A stretch of 64,000 nucleotides of DNA, taken from positions 1-64,000 of the forward strand of contig CAJXJY010000003.1 in assembly GCA_913055875.1 (NCBI GenBank). Direction: 5' to 3'. Each line of letters opens with the position of its first letter. Position 1 is the first letter of the stretch. Source of the stretch: an uncultured Altererythrobacter sp. (GTDB taxonomy: Bacteria; Pseudomonadota; Alphaproteobacteria; Sphingomonadales; Sphingomonadaceae). Of the stretch, positions 62,789 to 64,000 are shown piece by piece. The notes beneath the pieces were generated by a model. That model searched no databases. It worked only from the letters and a program-made list of their open reading frames with translations, and was not told the origin of the DNA. A program made the position numbers and the translations under genes.

Positions 62789-64000
62789 TTACCCGCCCGC
62801 GTGGTAGAAATCGTACACTTTCCGCGCCACAGCGTCGCTGACGCCGGGGGCGCGTTGTAAATCCTCCAGCGCCGCTGCCCGCACCTTGCTCGCGGTGCCG
62901 AAATGCAGCAGCAGCGCGCGCTTGCGCGCCGGGCCGATGCCGGGGATCTCGTCGAGCGGCGAGGCGGCGATCGCGCGGCTGCGTTTCGCCCGGTGCGCGC
63001 CGATCGCGTAGCGGTGGACCTCGTCGCGCAGGTTCTGGAGGTGGAACAGCACCGGCGAATTGACCGGCAGCGTCTTCTCGCGCCCGTCGGGGAAGTGGAA
63101 CACCTCGCGGCCCTCGCGCCCGTGATGCGGGCCCTTGGCGATGGCGATCAGCGGCAGGTCCTCGATTCCCAGCTCCTCCAGCGTTTCGCGTACCGACGAC
63201 ATCTGCCCCTTGCCGCCATCGATCAGGACGAGGTCGGGCCAGGTGGTTTCGTGGCCGGACTTGCCCCCTCCACCACGCCGCTGCGCGTCGCGGTCCCCCT
63301 CCCCCAGAGGGGGAGGGTTTGCGCCATCCCGATCCTCCCCCTTTGGGGGAGGTGGCCTGTCGTCGTCAGACGACAGGTCGGAGGGGGCATTGCCTTCCGC
63401 CAACTGCCTGAACCGCCGCCCGATCACCTCGCGCATCATGCCGAAATCGTCGTTCGACTGCGCGCTCTTGATGTTGAACTTGCGATACTGGTTCTTCACG
63501 AATCCCTCGGGCCCCGCGACCACCATCGCGCCGACCGCTTTCGCGCCCTGGATATGCGAATTGTCGTAGATCTCGATCCGCTGCGGTACATCTTCCAGTT
63601 CGAGGAATTCGGCCATTTCGCGCATCACCTTCGCCTTGGTGCCGGTCTCCGCCAGCCGCCGGTCGAGCGCTTCTGCGGCGTTGCGGCTCGCCTGCTGCAT
63701 CAGCTTGCGCCGGTCGCCGCGCTGCGGGACCGAGATCGCGACCTTGCGTTCCGCCACTTCGCCGAGCGCCTGCTCGATCAGTTCGCGCTCGGGCAGGTCG
63801 CGGTCGACCAGCACGGTCGGCGGCGGCGGCACCTCCTCGTAGAATTGCAGCATGACGTCGGCGAGCACTTCGTCCTCCTCCACCCCCTGCGTGTGGGTGG
63901 GGAAGAAGGCACGGTGGCCCCAGTTCTGCCCGCCGCGAATGAAGAACGCCTGCACCCCTACCTGCCCGCCCTTGGCCGCAAGCGCGAACACGTCGGCGTC
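62789..64000 (-). CDS. uvrC: UvrABC system protein C, 3' part (5' end outside the window)
   Basis: 404 in-frame codons reach the window edge, so the N-terminal nuclease end lies outside. Visible are the UvrB-contacting region, the RNase H-like endonuclease domain (IEIYDNSHIQGAKAVGAMVV, LVLIDGGKGQ) and the C-terminal helix-hairpin-helix (EIPGIGPARKRALLLHFG). It makes the dual incisions of nucleotide excision repair. A 42-residue insert in the loop between the two catalytic strands is encoded by a palindromic repeat. The frame is otherwise intact. Confidence 0.95.
   Translation of the reverse strand, partial: DADVFALAAKGGQVGVQAFFIRGGQNWGHRAFFPTHTQGVEEDEVLADVMLQFYEEVPPPPTVLVDRDLPERELIEQALGEVAERKVAISVPQRGDRRKLMQQASRNAAEALDRRLAETGTKAKVMREMAEFLELEDVPQRIEIYDNSHIQGAKAVGAMVVAGPEGFVKNQYRKFNIKSAQSNDDFGMMREVIGRRFRQLAEGNAPSDLSSDDDRPPPPKGEDRDGANPPPLGEGDRDAQRRGGGGKSGHETTWPDLVLIDGGKGQMSSVRETLEELGIEDLPLIAIAKGPHHGREGREVFHFPDGREKTLPVNSPVLFHLQNLRDEVHRYAIGAHRAKRSRAIAASPLDEIPGIGPARKRALLLHFGTASKVRAAALEDLQRAPGVSDAVARKVYDFYHAGG
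63263..63388. repeat. In-frame palindromic repeat inside uvrC, family A copy 3
   Basis: Bounded by 9-base inverted arms, GCCCCCTCC (63263-63271) and GGAGGGGGC (63380-63388). Three internal hairpins are present: around CCCCTCCCCCAGAGGG (about 63295-63317), CCTCCCCC/GGGGGAGG (63334-63352) and CCTGTCGTC/GACGACAGG (63356-63377). The element is 126 bp, exactly 42 codons, and aligned to codon boundaries. The left part matches the intergenic family A repeats at 6260-6398 and 7362-7475. Confidence 0.85.

Overview
The window is chromosomal DNA from a high-GC alphaproteobacterium. Gene content and gene order point to the Sphingomonadales, probably an Erythrobacteraceae member. This is an inference from the coxF-like peptide next to ctaB-ctaG, a lysine-rich extended L21, short-form HisG, the BolA/J-domain/CobS set, and several recurrent intergenic palindromes. 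Coding density is very high, and many neighbours overlap by 1-4 bases (ATGA, TGATG). No rRNA, tRNA, prophage, transposase or CRISPR array was found, and no stretch over 300 bases lacks a gene.

Layout. 1-9.1 kb: two envelope proteins, a RarD-type transporter, pyrC, ygfZ, a TetR regulator with two tandem PF10118 metal-dependent hydrolases, an acetyltransferase, and rpmA-rplU. 9.3-16.7 kb: a lipoprotein followed by an FNR/FnrL-type regulator with all four Fe-S cysteines. Facing it is a small membrane protein with a perfect FNR box upstream. Then come moaA-moaD-moaE, folB, a methyltransferase, thrC, and a divergent ArsR/SRPBCC pair. 16.7-24.2 kb (minus strand): an aa3 cytochrome c oxidase locus (ctaC-ctaD-[hydrolase]-ctaB-coxF-like-ctaG-ctaE-DUF983-surf1). 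24.4-30 kb: pyrE-pdxJ-acpS-lepB and then a PerM-like transporter, a DUF3089 hydrolase and ruvX, almost all overlapping. 30-32.1 kb (minus strand): a 55-residue peptide gene followed by two related cupin-like proteins. The second of these has no normal start codon.

32-46 kb: two thioesterases, a class A penicillin-binding protein and cobS. An eight-gene plus-strand detoxification-like cluster (DUF2236, TetR, VOC and GST enzymes) then separates cobS from the J-domain gene that normally neighbours it. bolA, a third GST, pirin, an SDR enzyme, an epoxide-hydrolase-like protein and a DUF2332 protein follow. 47-53 kb: hisG-hisD-nusB, a Sel1-type protein, thiL and a K+-independent proton-pumping pyrophosphatase. 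53-64 kb: a secreted S9 peptidase, a CelD-like acetyltransferase paired with a JmjC-like oxygenase, tesB, a 2OG-Fe(II) oxygenase, an SF2 helicase with two predicted membrane helices, a small cysteine-containing exported protein, and the 3' part of uvrC, which runs off the window.

The most notable points are: (i) a 126-bp palindromic repeat lying exactly in frame inside uvrC and related to intergenic repeats elsewhere in the window; (ii) the peptide plus twin cupin operon, with its ATC-for-ATG start anomaly; (iii) the FNR box beside the fnrL-like gene; (iv) the membrane-anchored helicase; and (v) the split bolA/J-domain/cobS neighbourhood with no cobT in place.
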